From Hsuehochloa calcarea (Eukaryota > Streptophyta > Magnoliopsida > Poales > Poaceae), in NCBI GenBank assembly GCA_036346395.1, contig CM070599.1, forward strand, positions 23,613,232-23,677,231: a stretch of 64,000 nucleotides of DNA, read 5' to 3'. Position numbers and translations under genes: made by a program. Positions 32,440-43,249 of this stretch are shown here, one piece after another. The notes beneath the pieces are model-generated. The model was not told the origin of the DNA. It made no database searches and saw nothing but the letters and a program-made list of their open reading frames with translations. Position 1 is the first letter of the stretch, and every line of letters starts with the position of its first letter.

Positions 32440-35400
32440 GATTTTGCATATTGAAGGTCGAATGGAGGCCTACATCGAGGCTCAAGGGCACGCGATTTGG
32501 CTTAAGGTGAAAAACCCTTATGTCGCCGTACCATGACAATTTGATCACCTCGGATGTGGAGAAACAAATGAGGGCTCGAATTTCTTGATTCAAGGCCTTA
32601 GTCGATCGGAGTTTGAGTTGCTTGCTCATTTGTCGTCGCTCATGAGATCTCGCGGACTCTTTGTGATTATCACGAGGGTCCACTGCGATCAAGGAAGTGA
32701 GATGAATCCATTTTAAGAAAGCATACCTCAAGATCGAGCAAAGACCGGTGAATCTTTAGATGAGTGGGAGATTTTCTAAAATTCTTCATGATCTCCGCAC
32801 TGTTGATCTTGTTTTTCCTAAGTCCAAAATGCACGCCACTTTTGGGTGCTTTGGATGAAGGTCTGGTGGATGAAAATCACCCATCAATGACAACACTCAT
32901 GAGTGAGGAGTTACCATGGATAAGCTTTACCGAGGTTGAAGACGCATGAGATTGATTTTATCTCGCCTCCCCACCCACGTGAGCCAATGGCTTTAGTGAT
33001 CGATCAATCTAAGGGTAGATATGTCGACTCTTTAATGTTAGCTCATCCGATTTTCTTTGTCCGCTTTGCATTCTTTTGAGCGATGAGCAACTTGAGAGAC
33101 TACCCGAGGATGACTTAGCCCTCCTATCCACAAAATTCACGAGAGCCTACAATAATGTGGAGGAGTAGGAGGAGAGGTGGACCTATCACATGCTTTGAGT
33201 GTAAGTGAGCTCAACCACATTCGCTCTAGATGCCCTAAGTCAAGGGCAAGGAAGAAGGAGTCACAAAGGCATCCTCCTGCGAGGGATGCTAAGTCCAAGA
33301 AGACAAACTATCGCAAGTTTGTCACCGAGTCCCTTGAAGCTCTAGAGGATGTGAGCATGGAAGATGTGGACTCTAGTCGGAGGATCGACAAGAGTGACCT
33401 CGTGGCAAGAAGAAGGCACGTGATTTCACGGCATGTGCTTTATGGCTAAGAAATGTACCACGACAATGACTTCTCCAACAAATGAGGATCATTTTAGTGA
33501 TCCCGATGAGGTATGCCCTTCACTCGACATGAAAAGGGATTTAGTGCTTGCTGAACAAAATTGCATAAGCAAGCTAAAGTGATCAAGAAACAGGATACTA
33601 TGATTGATAATTTGAACCTAGAAGTGGTTAGGCTCAAATCCATTAATCCGGATGATTTCGTGATTCATGCTCTAGCTTGCTTAATGAATTGTCAAGCTTA
33701 AATGATGCTCATTCCTCGTTGAAAAACAATTGAAAATGCTCTTTCCGAACTAGAATCTCTCAAGTCTAGTTCTGCTTTGCATGAATACCATTCCGCTTGA
33801 TGTGATCGCTCGATGCTATTCCATTAAATTGCTCAAACTGCTTTGCTAGAATTGAATCTGGATAGCTCTTTAAAAGAATTGCAAAATTTGATTCTAGTCA
33901 CACTTGTTCTCATTGTAAGAATAATCGAATTAAAATACAAGAGATGACCAAATGGTTGCTTATTCTAGAATTGCCTCTTGTGAAAATTGCCCTAAGCTTA
34001 CAATTGAGATTGAAGCTTTAAACAAGACTCTTGAAGAGAAAGCTAAAATTGAAAGATCCATGTCTCTTATCGCTTCAAAGAAAGTTATTGATTCTTCCTC
34101 TTGTATGTTGCATGTCAAATTGAGACCTTATTGGTAAGATACAAGAGGCTTTAGAGTCAAATTTAAGGAGCAGTTGAATAGGATTGAGAGTCCTATTGTG
34201 TGTCTTGTGAGGCTCTTAAAGTGGAAGTGGACCTTCTTAAGAGCAAACATGTTGAGGCAATCGATTCTAAAAAGTGCTCCAATTGTAGGAGTTTTGGCAA
34301 AAGAGAACGATTACCTCAAAATGACTCTTGAGAGGTTCTCAGTGGGAAAAGAAACTCAACTTGATTTCTAGACCAATCCAAGGTGAGTGTGAAAAACAAG
34401 GCCTAGGTTTTAAGTCCCTAGAGTTTTCCAAGAATCTCCACCAAAGATTGCTAGAGTTGTGAAAAGTGGTTTGGTTGAGCAAGAATCTTCTTTGACTTCA
34501 AAGGTTGTTCCTAAAGTCGAGGGTTTCGCTCAATCTCTTTCTAGCAAGAATGGTGCTTGTCTCACCAAGATTTGGACCCTCAAAAGGTCAAGTACCATTG
34601 CACCTTTCGCAAGAAAGAGGGCCACATTTGCTGAGTTTTGCTTCCTGAGAGCAAAAATTGAGAGGAAGAGAGGATGAGCACCTTGAGATCCATTAGAGGA
34701 GTCTCTTCTTCACCAGTCTCTAGAGGGCAAATTATTCAATATGGTTTCACATATAGGCCTAGGTTCAGAGAGAATTTTGTTGACTCTTTTGGTGGGTCCA
34801 GCAAGAAAGTTGGTCTTGGATATCGTGGAGGATAGACCACTGTAGCACCTAGACAGGGGAGTATCGGTCTTTTGGTAGATCGCTTTGGAGAGGTCCGGTG
34901 GTGCTCATGGGCATTCTTATGATTTTGTGCCTAATCATTTTTCTCACGCTTCTTTTTGCTATTCTGTGCCTCGCCCATCTCAAGATCGACTCCTAGAACC
35001 TTTATCTCAAATCCCAAGATCGAGGCTTGGATGTTTTGAGGGAATTTGCTCTTTCTCGCTTTCATTGTATTATAATGCATTTTTATTTCAAATGTCGGCA
35101 TTGCATAATAAAAATTGTGGAGCTTTGAGTATTATCCTTGTATGGCTTGATTTCATACTCTATACCTTGTCATATCAAGTGATAGTCCACTGGACTTCCT
35201 TTATGGCTCTTCGTGTTTTGGCTTAGCTTTTCCTTGCTAGCTTTATATCTGGTGAGCAAATTGAATCGAATCATGTCTTGTTGGATCTTGTTACTAGTTT
35301 TGCTCTAGTGATCCTTCTATGATTCTTGCCATGTCTAATAGGTTGAATTGAGTCTTGAACTTATTTTGAGATGAAAATGAGCTTTTATCTTCTTAAGTCA

Positions 35401-36411
35401 AGCAATGAAAAATGAGATTTTCTAATATGGAAACTCGATCTCACCAATCCTTTCTCATGAGACGGCTTGCCATTGCACTAGGCATGAACTCGGGGAGTTT
35501 TGGATGACCTAGACCACTTTTTAAGCTTATCGCTTGAGATGGTCGCAAGAAGGCTTGAGATCTAGCACAAGAAAAAATCCTTTTAGGAAAATGCTCAAAA
35601 TGCTAAGTGCTTGAGTTTTTGCTTCAAAAGAATACTCTTGATGCTCAAAATGCCTCAGTTCTTGTTTTGAGTCTCTTTGCTTATAGACATGGCTTGACTC
35701 ATTTTTGGTTGCTTTTAGTGAATCTATGACTTTGAGCAACCTTTCATGGTTTTAATTTCGTTAATCTTGCATTTCGCTATCTTGGTTTTAGCTTTGCAAG
35801 ACATGTTTTGCCATGATTGAATATAGCTTCTACTCTTTATATGGCTTGGTATATGTCTTGTACTGTCTACATAGATAATGGTCATGGCTCCTCTTGCTAA
35901 ATTTCAAATAAAGTCATTTCTTCATGCTCTGCTCTTTCTCATGCATCTTGATGAATTCATTGTCAAAGGGGAGAAGGATTGAAGAAAATGCCGCTTGGAG
36001 CTTTTGGTTCACATAAGGTTTCATGCATAAAAGAACTCACACACACACACACAAAAAAAATTTTGTGAACCCCTTGAAAATTTGTGATCATAGTGAGTTG
36101 AGTCTCCTGGTTTTATTACCTTTTTCTGATTTGAATTGCAATTCAAGAAGACTCACAATGATCAAAGGTCAAATAGAACTTATTGTCTTTCTTATGGACC
36201 TTAGTGAGATTTTTGGCCATCTTCTCGATTTTGAATCTTTTGTGCTCAATGCCTTATCTCACTTGCCTTCACTATTCAAGCCACTTTTGGTTTGCCTTAA
36301 GCTTTTTCTTGCTTATGGACCAAGTTGTGCCTTTATGCGAAAAACGCGATTTTACTTTTCATTTGAAAACCACATTTTCTTGAAATTGCCAATGTGTTCA
36401 TCAAGGGGAGA
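32440..36411 (+). mobile_element. Copia (SIRE/Maximus-like) remnant, gag only
   Basis: The + strand carries broken gag sequence in several frames: DENHPSMTTLMSEELPWISF (about 32870-32940), EQLERLPEDDLALLSTKFTR (about 33090-33140), LNHIRSRCPKSRARKKESQ (about 33205-33265, the end of a CCHC knuckle whose first cysteines fall in another frame), then a long coiled-coil-like stretch to about 34140 and a second zinc-knuckle-like KYHCTFRKKEGH (about 34590) in which one cysteine is arginine. No protease, integrase or RT follows; from 34700 to 36400 there is only leftover 3' sequence. A purine tract AAGGGGAGA precedes the LTR. It is a deleted, inactive copy. Confidence 0.65.
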
Positions 36412-37390
36412 TTGTGGATATCGTGAGGATATGTGCACGATCCCGTGATGATGAGTCAATTGAAATGGCTTTGTTGGTTTGCAAAATCTCGCCGGTTCGC
36501 TTGCCGCTTTCAGACCACAAGCGGTCCGGACCGGTGGAGTGGGTGCGGTCGATCACCGTGGTCGTCGGACCGGCCGTGGTGTCCTGGCTCGGACGGTCTC
36601 GACCTAAGTTTGGCTTTTGGAGCTTAGCCAAAATAGGTTGTGCAGGCAGTGAGGAGTCTCCGGATGTGGTCCCATCATTTTGGAGCTCCCAACCAAAAGT
36701 TCTATTGAGTTGAAAATTCCAAGGTTTCGGATTTTCAACTGGAATTTTGGCAGTTCTTAGTCGCGGTCCGACCGCCGTAGTGGAGCGGTCCGACCGTATG
36801 ATAATTCGGCCTGACCGCCCGTGGGGCGGTCGACCTGTAATGGCTTGAGGTAAGCCAAGTTCGCATTGATGCATGTTGATTGTGTTAAATGTTTAGTTAT
36901 CAATGCTTTATTGTTGCATATTGCATTGTGGAACTAACGGGTCAAGTTGTGAAGAACTTGTTCCTAAACGGTTTGTTTGTCTATCGTCGCAGTGTGGCTT
37001 GCGTGTCAACGACGCCAACGGTGAGTGGATCGACTACGCTTGGAGAGCCGAGGTCCGTAACGATCAGGATACCGTGAGGTCGTGACCAAGCATGGTGCGT
37101 GATGGGCAAGATGGATCAACGGGTGGTTCGAGACACCGGTTGGATCGACGGATGGATATTCTGGCATGAGTCTCTCGGAGGTTCCGATGGGATTCGGACA
37201 AGAGAGGCTTTACGTCGATGAGACCGCCGATCAACCTACACGTGGTGAAGCAGCGATTGCTTCAACAGATTAGTATGTGGGTCCCATGTGTGAGTGGGCC
37301 CCAAATGTGAAACTCTAGTCCTCTCTAGTATAAATAGTATCTCTAATCCCGTCCTAAGGCCTCTGAAAGGACGAGAACTCTGGCCCCTCG
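36412..37390 (+). repeat. Probable LTR of the gag-only copia remnant
   Basis: Begins TGTGGATATCG right after the AAGGGGAGA purine tract. It carries repeated GCGGTCCGACCG-type motifs (about 36520-36840) and a TATA-type AGTATAAATAGTA at about 37328-37340 near its distal end. The right end is approximate, and no second LTR of this element was found in the window. Confidence 0.5.
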
Positions 37391-37499
37391 AATCCGGAAT
37401 AACCGGGGACACCTAGTGAAAAAGGATAAAAAGGACTTGACACAGCTGATCACCAAAAGTTCTTCAGAACCAAAAGGGGGGTCAGTTGAGACCTGAGAC

Positions 37500-39609
37500 T
37501 AGTATAGAACCTACAGAAAAGGTATACCAGAATTGAACATCCCCATGAAGGGAGATACCAGCATGGATGTGCACGCACACATCGGAGCTGGAAAACTAAA
37601 GGGACTTACCTCTGTAATTGAAAGCAGCAGTGAGCAAGTAGAAACATTAGAAGAATCGTACCTTGAAGAAATGCTATAAAATTTGTGACCTCGGGAGAAT
37701 ATATGAATAGAACAACAACCAATGTCGATATTTATTTTGCAAAGAAAATTACCACAATCATCGATCTTGATCCAGGGCCTGCATCGTTCGCTGAATATAA
37801 GAAAAGATCAGTTTGAGAAGAATGGAAAAAGTCAATAGAAATAGAATTATTTTCTCTGAATAAAAGAAAGGTGTTTGGGTGCCTCCCCATGTGCACCCCA
37901 TAGGGCATAAGTGGGTATTTGTTCGAAAGAGAAATGAAAATAATGAAGCAAATCAAGGCTTGTTTCATAAGGTTTCACTCAACATCCAAGAGTTGTTTAA
38001 TGAAGAAACCTATTCCCCGGTCATGGGCAAAACCACCCTTTTGATATTTAATCTCAATAACAGTAAACTTGAAATTAAAAGTAAAATTGATGGATGTCGT
38101 AACATCATACCTTTATGGAATATTGGATTCAGACATTTATATGAAGATACCTGAATATATCCCTATCCAGAACCAAGACAAAGTAGATAGAAATTTGTAC
38201 AGTGTGAAACTCAGAAAGTCACTGTACGAAATTAAGCAATTAGGCAGGATGTGGTATAATCGCTTGAAGCGACTTTCTATGCAAGGAAGGCTACACGAAT
38301 AATGAGAATTATCCCTGTGTATTTATACAACGATCTCAGGATGGATTTTGTATAATGTCAGTGTATAAAGATGATTTGAACATCATTGGAACCCTGGAAG
38401 GTATTAGGAAAGCAAGCTCTTACCTGAAGTCAGAGTTCGAAATGAAAGATTTGAGTAAAACCAAATATTGCCTAAGCTTGCAGCTTGAGCATGCCCTTGA
38501 TTGGATATTAGTACATCAGTCCACATACACTCAGAAGGTGTTATAAATATTTGATTTTGGAAAGACATATCCTTCGAAAGTGTCGATGGTTGGGAGGTCT
38601 TTGCAGCAAAATAAGGACCCATATAGACCTAGAGAAGAGGGGGAGGAAGTCCGGGGACCGGAATTCCCATACTTGAGCGCAATAGGAGTACTCATGTATT
38701 TAGCAAAATGTACTAGACCAGATATTGTATTTGCCGTGAACCTACTAGCAAGGTATAGTACAAAACCTACCAAAGGCATTGGCAGGGAATGACTGACATC
38801 TTCTGATACCTCCAAGGAAGCAAATAACTTAGTCTGTTCTACAAAAAGAACCAAGACCTAACTATAAATGACTATGTAGATGTCGGGTACTTGTAGAACC
38901 CGTATACAGCCAAGTCGGAAATAGCCTATGTATTCCTATGTGGTGGAACTGCATTTCATAGAAATCGTCTAAGCAAAGTCTTGTATCGACTTTGACGAAC
39001 TACTCAGAAATCATAGCACTGTATGAGGCCTCACGAGAATGCGTTTGGCTTCAGCGGATGATTCACCACATCTAGCAGTCATGTGGATTGAATACCATGT
39101 AAACCCCACTATTATCTATGAAGATAATGCAGCTTGTGCTGCAGAAGTGCAGATGGGTTATGTGAAGAGTCATATCACAAAGCATATCAACCCCAAGTTC
39201 TTCTATGTTCATGAATTGCAAAAGATGAACAAAATTAAAGTACTGCATACTAAGTTATGTGAAAATCTTGCAGATTATTCACTAAGTCACTTCCAACATC
39301 TAGCTTTAAAAGGTGCATACATGGAATTTTAATGATAAGACTTAAAGAAGTGTAGAATTCAGGGGGAGAACTTTCACGAACTCATTATTGAAACTTGATC
39401 ACGAAGATCGAGTACCCAAGAAGTAAATCCTGGACGAGTTTTCCCTTGACGAGCTTTCATGAAGTTTCTCGGTTAAGGTTTTTAACGAGGCAATTCGTGC
39501 AACACAGCAGAACATGTGTCATGTACTCTTTCTCTAAATTTTTCCCACTGGATTTTTTATGGAGTTTTGACGAGGCATAAACATGTGAGGATGGGTGCCC
39601 AAGAGGGAG
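37500..39609 (+). mobile_element. Copia (Hopscotch-like) pol remnant: RT and RNase H
   Basis: Translation in shifting frames gives SLNKRKVFG, GHKWVFVRKRNENNEA, NEETYSPVM, LMDVVTSYLYGILDSDIYMK, SVYKDDLNIIGT (in place of YVDDLNIIGT, so the catalytic YVDD reads YKDD), and at 39039-39330 IYEDNAACAAEVQMGYVKSH, ITKHINPKFFYVHELQ and LCENLADYSLSHF of the RNase H region. Frameshifts and stops are frequent, and integrase and gag are missing. TTTTTAACGAGGCAA (about 39480) and a purine tract AAGAGGGAG (39601-39609) precede the LTR. Inactive. Confidence 0.8.
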
Positions 39610-39860
39610 TGTTGGGAAACTATGGGCTCGGCCCAGCAGCCGGCCCATGTATGGGCACCCTATCCCAAACCCTAGCAGAGACTATAGACTATAAATAGGG
39701 GATGCTAGTCATTGTAAAGGATTGATCGGATGAAGAGCAATAAAGAGAAGCAAGAAGCCCCCTACATCTCTGTGTTCAATCTACTATTCTGTTCTTCTAT
39801 TCTTGCATCGTTTGATACGGTTCTATGTTTGTCTACGAGGTTATCGTTCGGACTGGACTC
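39610..39860 (+). repeat. 3' LTR of the Hopscotch-like copia remnant
   Basis: Starts TGTTGGGAAACTATGGGCTC directly after the polypurine tract. A TATA element (GACTATAAATAGGGG, about 39687-39701) and a short R/U5-like region follow. The 3' end is not marked by a clean CA plus target duplication, so the right limit is approximate. No matching 5' LTR is seen. Confidence 0.6.
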
Positions 39861-40014
39861 GCCAGCGACGATTACTCAATAAAAGTAATCCCCAGCTTGT
39901 ACGACTTAGCCATAAGGAATACAATGGTTACAACGGTTATCCGTGATGGTTTTAGAATAACCGTTAGGAATTTTGTATTCCAGACGTGACCTTATACGCC
40001 TTTGATCTTGTAGG

Positions 40015-40270
40015 CAGGGTTTTTGTGACTGATTTTTTTTACTGGGGTGGCCGGTTTGAATGAAAATCGAAAAATTTTGGCCAATTTTGTCAGAAATTTT
40101 TATTTTATTTTTTGAATTTTTTAAAAATAAAATTACAATAAAATTCAAACAAATTCGATTTTTTTAGACAAAAGTTATCCAAACCAAAATTTTCGGGACC
40201 GATTTGTAGTTCTACCGGAGTGGCCGGCGGAACCGGTATGAGCTTTTTTCGTCCGGAAAAAAAATCCCTG
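40015..40270. mobile_element. hAT-type MITE, 256 bp
   Basis: The left end CAGGGTTTTTGTGACTG and the right end read on the other strand, CAGGGATTTTTTTTCCGG, form short inverted repeats. Flanks CTTGTAGG (40007-40014) and CGTATAGC (40271-40278) agree at five of eight positions, a decayed 8-bp duplication. The interior has two GGCCGG boxes separated by AT-rich sequence. It is related to the better preserved element at 42943-43181. Confidence 0.6.
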
Positions 40271-40278
40271 CGTATAGC

Positions 40279-40638
40279 TACCAACAGATCAAGAACCATA
40301 ACTGGCCTTATACCAGCCATGCTTGCATTTTTCTTAGGCAAGTGAGAGAACACACTACTACTAAAATTAAACAAGGTCACCATTATAACACCATTCTTAC
40401 ACTGATTATCAAACTACTAGCTTTCTCCTCCTAGACGATCGATCGAAGGAACAACGCTGTTTATTTATGCTAATGACATAGCTAGCTAGCTTGCTTCTCC
40501 GAGATGATTAAGCCAAGAACCATGCATGCATCTTGCACGAGAATACATACAACCCAAAGCTAGCTAGCTTAACATCGATCCAAGCTACTCCTTGCCGGCC
40601 GTCCCTTTTTCCTCCCCCCCTCCCGGCGCGCCGCCGCG
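40279..40638. other. 3' flank of the small - strand gene
   Basis: AATAAA on the - strand at 40465-40460 lies about 175 bp downstream of the stop codon and is a suitable poly(A) signal. The stretch beyond it to 40279 has no recognisable feature. Confidence 0.45.
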
Positions 40639-40983
40639 TTAACAACACTCGGAAACAGAGACGCTCACCTCTTGCGCGCCGTTGCTCTCAGCGCTCGAGC
40701 TCGACGCCCCGTCGTCCTCTCGCACGGCCGGCGGTGGATCGATCACCGCCGGCTCCCGCTCATGCTCGCCGACACCCTCGATCCCAGAGCCGGCGCTGAA
40801 GACGGGTTGCTGCTCGTACTTGATGACGACCGGAGGCCGGGAGCCCCCGTCGGCCGCCGGGATGTCGAGGACGTAGGACGTGCCGCTGGGGTAGAGGTGG
40901 CGCAGGAAGAAGAGGTAGTCGGGGTCGGTCCTAGCCTTGGCGGCGTCGTCCATGTGGTCGGCGGCGCAGCGGCGGGCGGCCAT
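40639..40983 (-). CDS. Small plant protein of unknown function, 114 aa
   Basis: Single-exon ORF starting MAARRCAADHMDDA. Residues 20-57 form a conserved-looking core: DPDYLFFLRHL (20-30), SYVLDIP (36-42) and PPVVIKYE (50-57). The rest is acidic and serine-rich low complexity ending VSVSECC. I recall similar DPxYxxFLxxL...SYVLExP...IKYE segments in plant proteins annotated as hypothetical or near the N-terminus of some B3-domain proteins, but no B3 domain is present here. Strong GC bias and a downstream AATAAA (- strand, about 40465) support a real gene. GAG|GTGAGC near the end of the ORF (- strand 40670-40663) is a perfect splice donor, so an alternative spliced C-terminus is possible; I found no matching downstream exon. 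Possible TATA-like AATATAGG lies on the - strand near 41282. Confidence 0.6.
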   Translation of the reverse strand: MAARRCAADHMDDAAKARTDPDYLFFLRHLYPSGTSYVLDIPAADGGSRPPVVIKYEQQPVFSAGSGIEGVGEHEREPAVIDPPPAVREDDGASSSSAESNGAQEVSVSVSECC

Positions 40984-41544
40984 ACGGGCAAGGAGCGAGT
41001 TGGAGCGTCGGCGCCGAAGGCGAAGGGAGAGAGGTTAAGTGCTGGGCTCGGCTCGACTCTCGAACGACTTCTTGAGGCCGGCCAGCTAGCTCTGCATGAT
41101 ATAGAGTAGATGTACTGAGGAAGCCACTGCACCCATGAGGCTATGACCATGACCGATCGTGGAAGCTCAGCTCAGCTCAGCTCGTGCATGTGCCGCGCGC
41201 ATGCAGCCAAGCAAGCTTGCGAGGGAAGGAGCGTGTGGTAAGTTTTTGCACCGGGGCCTTTTGGTGCTAGCTATAGCCTATATTGGGTGGGTTGATTTTA
41301 CCACAGCAAACTCTTCTCCCGTGTCAGCATGCGTGCAGGGCGTCGTCTTCCCTAAAGCATTTGCAACCCTCTTCCCGATAGCAAACATGGGCAGTACCAT
41401 GAGAGCCCAAATCGGCAAGCTAACAGCATGGAGGCAAATTAAAGGGCAGACTAGCCATCCAGGGCCCCCTGCCCTTGTACTGCATGCGCTTCAGGACTAT
41501 GATGTGGTTGCAGCCTTGCAGCCGGCTTCGTGCTCGTGCCTGTG
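40984..41544. other. 5' flank of the small - strand gene
   Basis: An (AGCTC)n run at about 41165-41185 lies in the presumed promoter or leader. The + strand ORF over 41159-41653 is chance plus LINE sequence at its end; no other gene is seen. Confidence 0.4.
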
Positions 41545-43247
41545 CAACCTACCTGTTGCCCAAAAACACCAATATGACAACTTTGTTTGGAAGCTTGTGG
41601 CAATATGTGGATCAGCTTATGATGAATTCAAGCAAGGCTTAATTTTTAGATGAGATTGCTTACATCACAAATGGGTGGAGTGGTCCAATTTTGTTTGGGG
41701 GGAGATTTCAATCAGGTCGAGAACAGTGGTGATAACAGTAAACCAACATTGGGCTAATTTGTTCAATGGTTGGGTAGATGCTTTTGGCCTTATTGAGATT
41801 CAGAATGCAGGGAGATGTTATACTTTGGGGGGATAATCAAGAAAAACCATATTTACGCTAATATTGATAGGGTTTTTGCTAGCACTGATTGGGAAGCTCA
41901 CTTCCCTCTTACTATTGTTAAAACTTTGCCAAGGGTTGGCAGTGATCATGTTCCTTTGTTTCTGCAAACTGATCAGATGGTTGCTCCTAAAACTAAAAAA
42001 GAAAAATAGATTTGAGAAGTGGTGGTTGGAAAAAGAACTTGTTGGAATTGTTAAAAAAGCTTGGAATTGCTCATGTAACTTAGATAAAACTATTGATGTG
42101 TGCCAATACAAGATTAGAAGACTTAGAAGGGTCAGCTAATGGGTGGAGTACCAATGTTGAATCTGAACGAAAAAAAGAAGAAACAAAGGCTGGTAGCTGA
42201 ATATGATGTTCTAGATAGCTGAAAAACAACCCTTCTTCAGATGCTAAATCCAGGATGAAGGAGAATGCCAATGAACTCAACTATATTTGTTAGACTAAAG
42301 CTAGACAGAGATCAGGGACCGAAATATGAAAGGAGACAGGAATAGTGCATCTTTCCATGCAGTGGCTAACCAAAGGAGGAAGAAAAACATTCTTGTGATC
42401 GAGGGTCCAAATGGTTGAGTTGATCATACTTCAGGTATGTTGAAACATGTTGTTGATTATTACAAGAATTTATTTGGTTATGAGCCTAAAATAAACATGA
42501 TGTGAATAATTATTTTTTGGAAAGACGAGGGCAACGTAAGTTTAGAGGAAAATGCCATGTTAGAGGCAAAATTCACTGAGGCTAGGAAAGCAGTCTTTGA
42601 ATCCTATGTTGAAGGGGCTCCTTGACCTAATGGTTTCTCTTTCATGTTTTATCAAAAAATTTGGGAGGTGGTGAAAGATGACTTAATGGCTTTATTTAGA
42701 GATTTAGAGAATGGCTCTCTAGACTTGTTTAGGCTGAATTTTTACATGTTAACCCTGATCCCTAAAGAAGCAGATGCTTAAGTTCTCAAGAAATTTAGGC
42801 TTATCAGTTTGATTAACCGTGGTTGTAAGGTGTTCTCCAACGTTTTCACAAATATACTTGCTGGTGTTATTGACAAACTGGTGTGTGGCTACCAAACTAC
42901 TTTCATTAGAGGAAGATTTATTTTAGAGTGTGTAGTCACTACCATGGATAAAAAATCGGCCGGTTACCACCGGTCTTACCGGTGGGGACCGGAAACAGAA
43001 AAACCGGCTAGTTTTTTCTGGTTTAGCAAATTCAAATTACAGTTTTCGAATTTTGGCTGTTTTTAAGCAATTCAAGTGAATTTCATCTGGATTTTTTTTC
43101 GGGTAATTCCGGTAACCGGTCGGTTACCGTTTCCAGCCAGCGACTGGGAAATTGCCCGGTTTTGGTTTTTTTTAATCCCTGGTCACTACAAATGAGATTG
43201 TTCATGATGCTTTCCATAGTAAACAAGAAGGTTTTGTTTTAAAACTT
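41545..43247 (+). mobile_element. LINE (L1-type) ORF2 remnant: endonuclease to RT start
   Basis: The + strand gives FVWKLVAICGSAYDEFKQ, then HWANLFNGWVDAFGLIEIQN and NIDRVFASTDWEAHFPLTIV ending GSDHVPLF, which is the apurinic-endonuclease domain with its SDH catalytic motif. The linker follows (FEKWWLEKELVGIVKKAW, about 42010; NSASFHAVANQRRKKNI; VDYYKNLFGYEP), then RT motifs KKFRLISLINRGCKVFSNVF, TTFIRGRFILECVVTT and, after the MITE at 42943-43181, NEIVHDAFHSKQEGFVLKLE. Stops and frameshifts are frequent. The element ends abruptly near 43247 against the FLX-like pseudogene, losing the catalytic RT palm. Confidence 0.8.
42943..43181. mobile_element. hAT-type MITE inserted in the LINE, 239 bp
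   Basis: The termini are CATGGATAAAAAATCGGCCGG at the left (21 bp, first 13 shown to pair) and CAGGGATTAAAAAAAACC at the right read on the other strand. A perfect 8-bp duplication GTCACTAC flanks it (42935-42942 and 43182-43189). Removing element plus one repeat rejoins LINE coding sequence (ECVVTT to NEIVHDAF). The interior has CCGGTTACC and its complement GGTAACCGG in an imperfect palindrome. Related to 40015-40270. Confidence 0.85.
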
Positions 43248-43249
43248 GA

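Noticed and set aside
41159..41653. 164-codon + strand ORF
   Set aside because: Its C-terminal part is the start of LINE endonuclease sequence and the rest is upstream flank of the - strand gene; no single protein is implied.
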